6,104 nucleotides of DNA, from the NCBI GenBank assembly GCA_937892015.1, contig CALAUY010000012.1:1-6104 (forward strand), given 5' to 3'. Position numbers and translations under genes: made by a program. Shown one piece after another: positions 5,261 to 6,104 of the stretch. The DNA is from an uncultured Bacteroidales bacterium. GTDB lineage: Bacteria; Bacteroidota; Bacteroidia; Bacteroidales; Paludibacteraceae. How positions within the stretch are numbered: the first letter of the stretch is position 1; every line of letters starts with the position of its first letter. A model generated the notes under the pieces. It was not told the DNA's origin and did not search any database. It worked only from the letters and a program-made list of their open reading frames with translations.

Positions 5261-6104
5261 ATGAAAAAACTCCTCTTATCGTTAATGCTTGTAGGCGCAA
5301 CCGGCGCTTTTGCATGCACCAATTTCCTTGTCGGCAAAGCAGCGTCCGACAATGGTCAGACGATGATTACGTACGCTGCCGACTCGTACAGTCTGTATGG
5401 GTTCTTGCGTTACCAACCCGCGGCCAACCATGCGCCAGGGGCGATGCGCCAAGTGTATGATTGGGACTCGAACAAGTATCTCTGCGAGATTCCCGAAGTG
5501 GCGCACACGTACAGCGTCATCGGCAACATGAATGAGCACCAAGTGACCATCGGCGAGACAACGTACGGCGGGCGGCTGGAACTGATGGACACCATCAGTG
5601 GTCTCATCGACTACGGGTCGATGATATACATCGCTTTAGAGCGCTCAACGACCGCTCGTGAGGCCCTCGCCTGTATGACCGACTTGGTCGAGCGATACGG
5701 GTACGCCAGTGAGGGCGAGTCGTTCTCTATCGCCGACCCCAACGAGGTGTGGTTGCTCGAACTGATTGGTAAAGGGCCGGGCAACAAAGGAGCCGTGTGG
5801 GTGGCCGTACGCATACCCGATGACTGCATCAGCGGACACGCCAATCAGCCACGCATCACCCGACTGCCACTCGACGCAAAAGGGCGATGGAAACGCGGGA
5901 AAAGTCATGTGGCCAAAGTGGTGGATGCCGATGGCGTGGAGTGGATGTGGACGAAAGACATCATCGATGTGGCGCGTCAACACGGTTATTTCGAGGGCAA
6001 AGATGCTGATTTCTCTTTCGCCGACGCGTACGCCCCGCTCGACCTGCTCGCCGCGTACGGATGCGACGGTCGAGTCTGGAGTTTCTTCCGCCATTTCTCT
6101 ACCG
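5261..6104 (+). CDS. Exported C69-family dipeptidase, 3' end cut by the window
   Basis: The first 281 codons are present and the frame is open to the window edge; Bacteroidota relatives usually run to roughly 500 residues or more. Residues 1-18 are a signal peptide (Lys-Lys n-region, hydrophobic core, AFA cleavage site). Cleavage would leave C19 as the new N-terminus. In peptidase family C69 (PepD-like, N-terminal nucleophile hydrolases) the catalytic cysteine is N-terminal, and the following residues CTNFLVGK fit this. Other family-like stretches are MNEHQVTIGETTYGG (90-104), FSIADPNEVWLLE (155-167) and VWVAVRIPDD (179-188), the last followed by HAN at 193-195. The expected role is hydrolysis of dipeptides in the periplasm, feeding peptide-based metabolism. 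It starts 23 nt after the permease stop with no recognisable promoter in the gap, so co-transcription with panD-tgt-lptG is likely. The start is preceded by an A-rich stretch, not a Shine-Dalgarno sequence. Confidence 0.9.
   Translation, partial: MKKLLLSLMLVGATGAFACTNFLVGKAASDNGQTMITYAADSYSLYGFLRYQPAANHAPGAMRQVYDWDSNKYLCEIPEVAHTYSVIGNMNEHQVTIGETTYGGRLELMDTISGLIDYGSMIYIALERSTTAREALACMTDLVERYGYASEGESFSIADPNEVWLLELIGKGPGNKGAVWVAVRIPDDCISGHANQPRITRLPLDAKGRWKRGKSHVAKVVDADGVEWMWTKDIIDVARQHGYFEGKDADFSFADAYAPLDLLAAYGCDGRVWSFFRHFST

Noticed and set aside
5261..5320. Lipoprotein signal peptide for the dipeptidase
   Set aside because: The residues before C19 (AFA) lack the Leu usually found at -3, and the enzyme family needs a free N-terminal cysteine.
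5645..6094. Antisense open frame of 149 codons opposite the dipeptidase
   Set aside because: The plus strand keeps an open C69-family frame throughout. The minus frame shows no recognisable motif.

Overview
The window looks like chromosomal DNA of a Bacteroidota member, most likely a Bacteroidales lineage that carries the type IX secretion system (Prevotella/Porphyromonas-like rather than Bacteroides sensu stricto). Three observations support this. The first long gene ends in a type A T9SS C-terminal sorting domain. A near-perfect Bacteroidota promoter (TTG, 20 nt, TAACTTTG) precedes panD. The gene starts are preceded by A-rich stretches instead of Shine-Dalgarno sequences. No genus can be assigned from the sequence alone.

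Layout. Positions 1-638 contain no credible gene but much structure: a nested inverted-repeat element (about 172-347), a T-rich low-complexity tract ending in eight Gs (about 344-452), and a tandem array of 9-bp units (457-582) whose consensus is ATTGGACCT. A short sequence complementary to the array core lies at 601-607, just before the first gene. Positions 639-2510 encode a 623-residue exported protein with a von Willebrand factor A domain and a T9SS sorting domain. Positions 2543-2591 hold a 16-bp perfect inverted repeat, which directly abuts a strong promoter at 2592-2622. From that promoter runs a tight co-directional cluster: panD (aspartate 1-decarboxylase, 2672-3031), tgt (tRNA-guanine transglycosylase, 3010-4146, overlapping panD by 22 nt), an LptF/LptG-family permease (4143-5237, ATGA overlap with tgt) and, 23 nt later, an exported C69-family dipeptidase (5261 to beyond the window end).

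How the genes relate. The four downstream genes look like one transcription unit but serve different jobs: beta-alanine for pantothenate/CoA, queuosine modification of tRNA, lipopolysaccharide export, and dipeptide hydrolysis in the envelope. The overlaps suggest translational coupling rather than a shared pathway. The VWA/T9SS gene appears to be a separate unit, bounded upstream by the repeat array and downstream by the hairpin.

The most unusual parts are the noncoding region 1-638 and the TGT, which has lost two of the three cysteines of the canonical zinc site. No phage, insertion sequence, CRISPR array, tRNA or rRNA was recognised.
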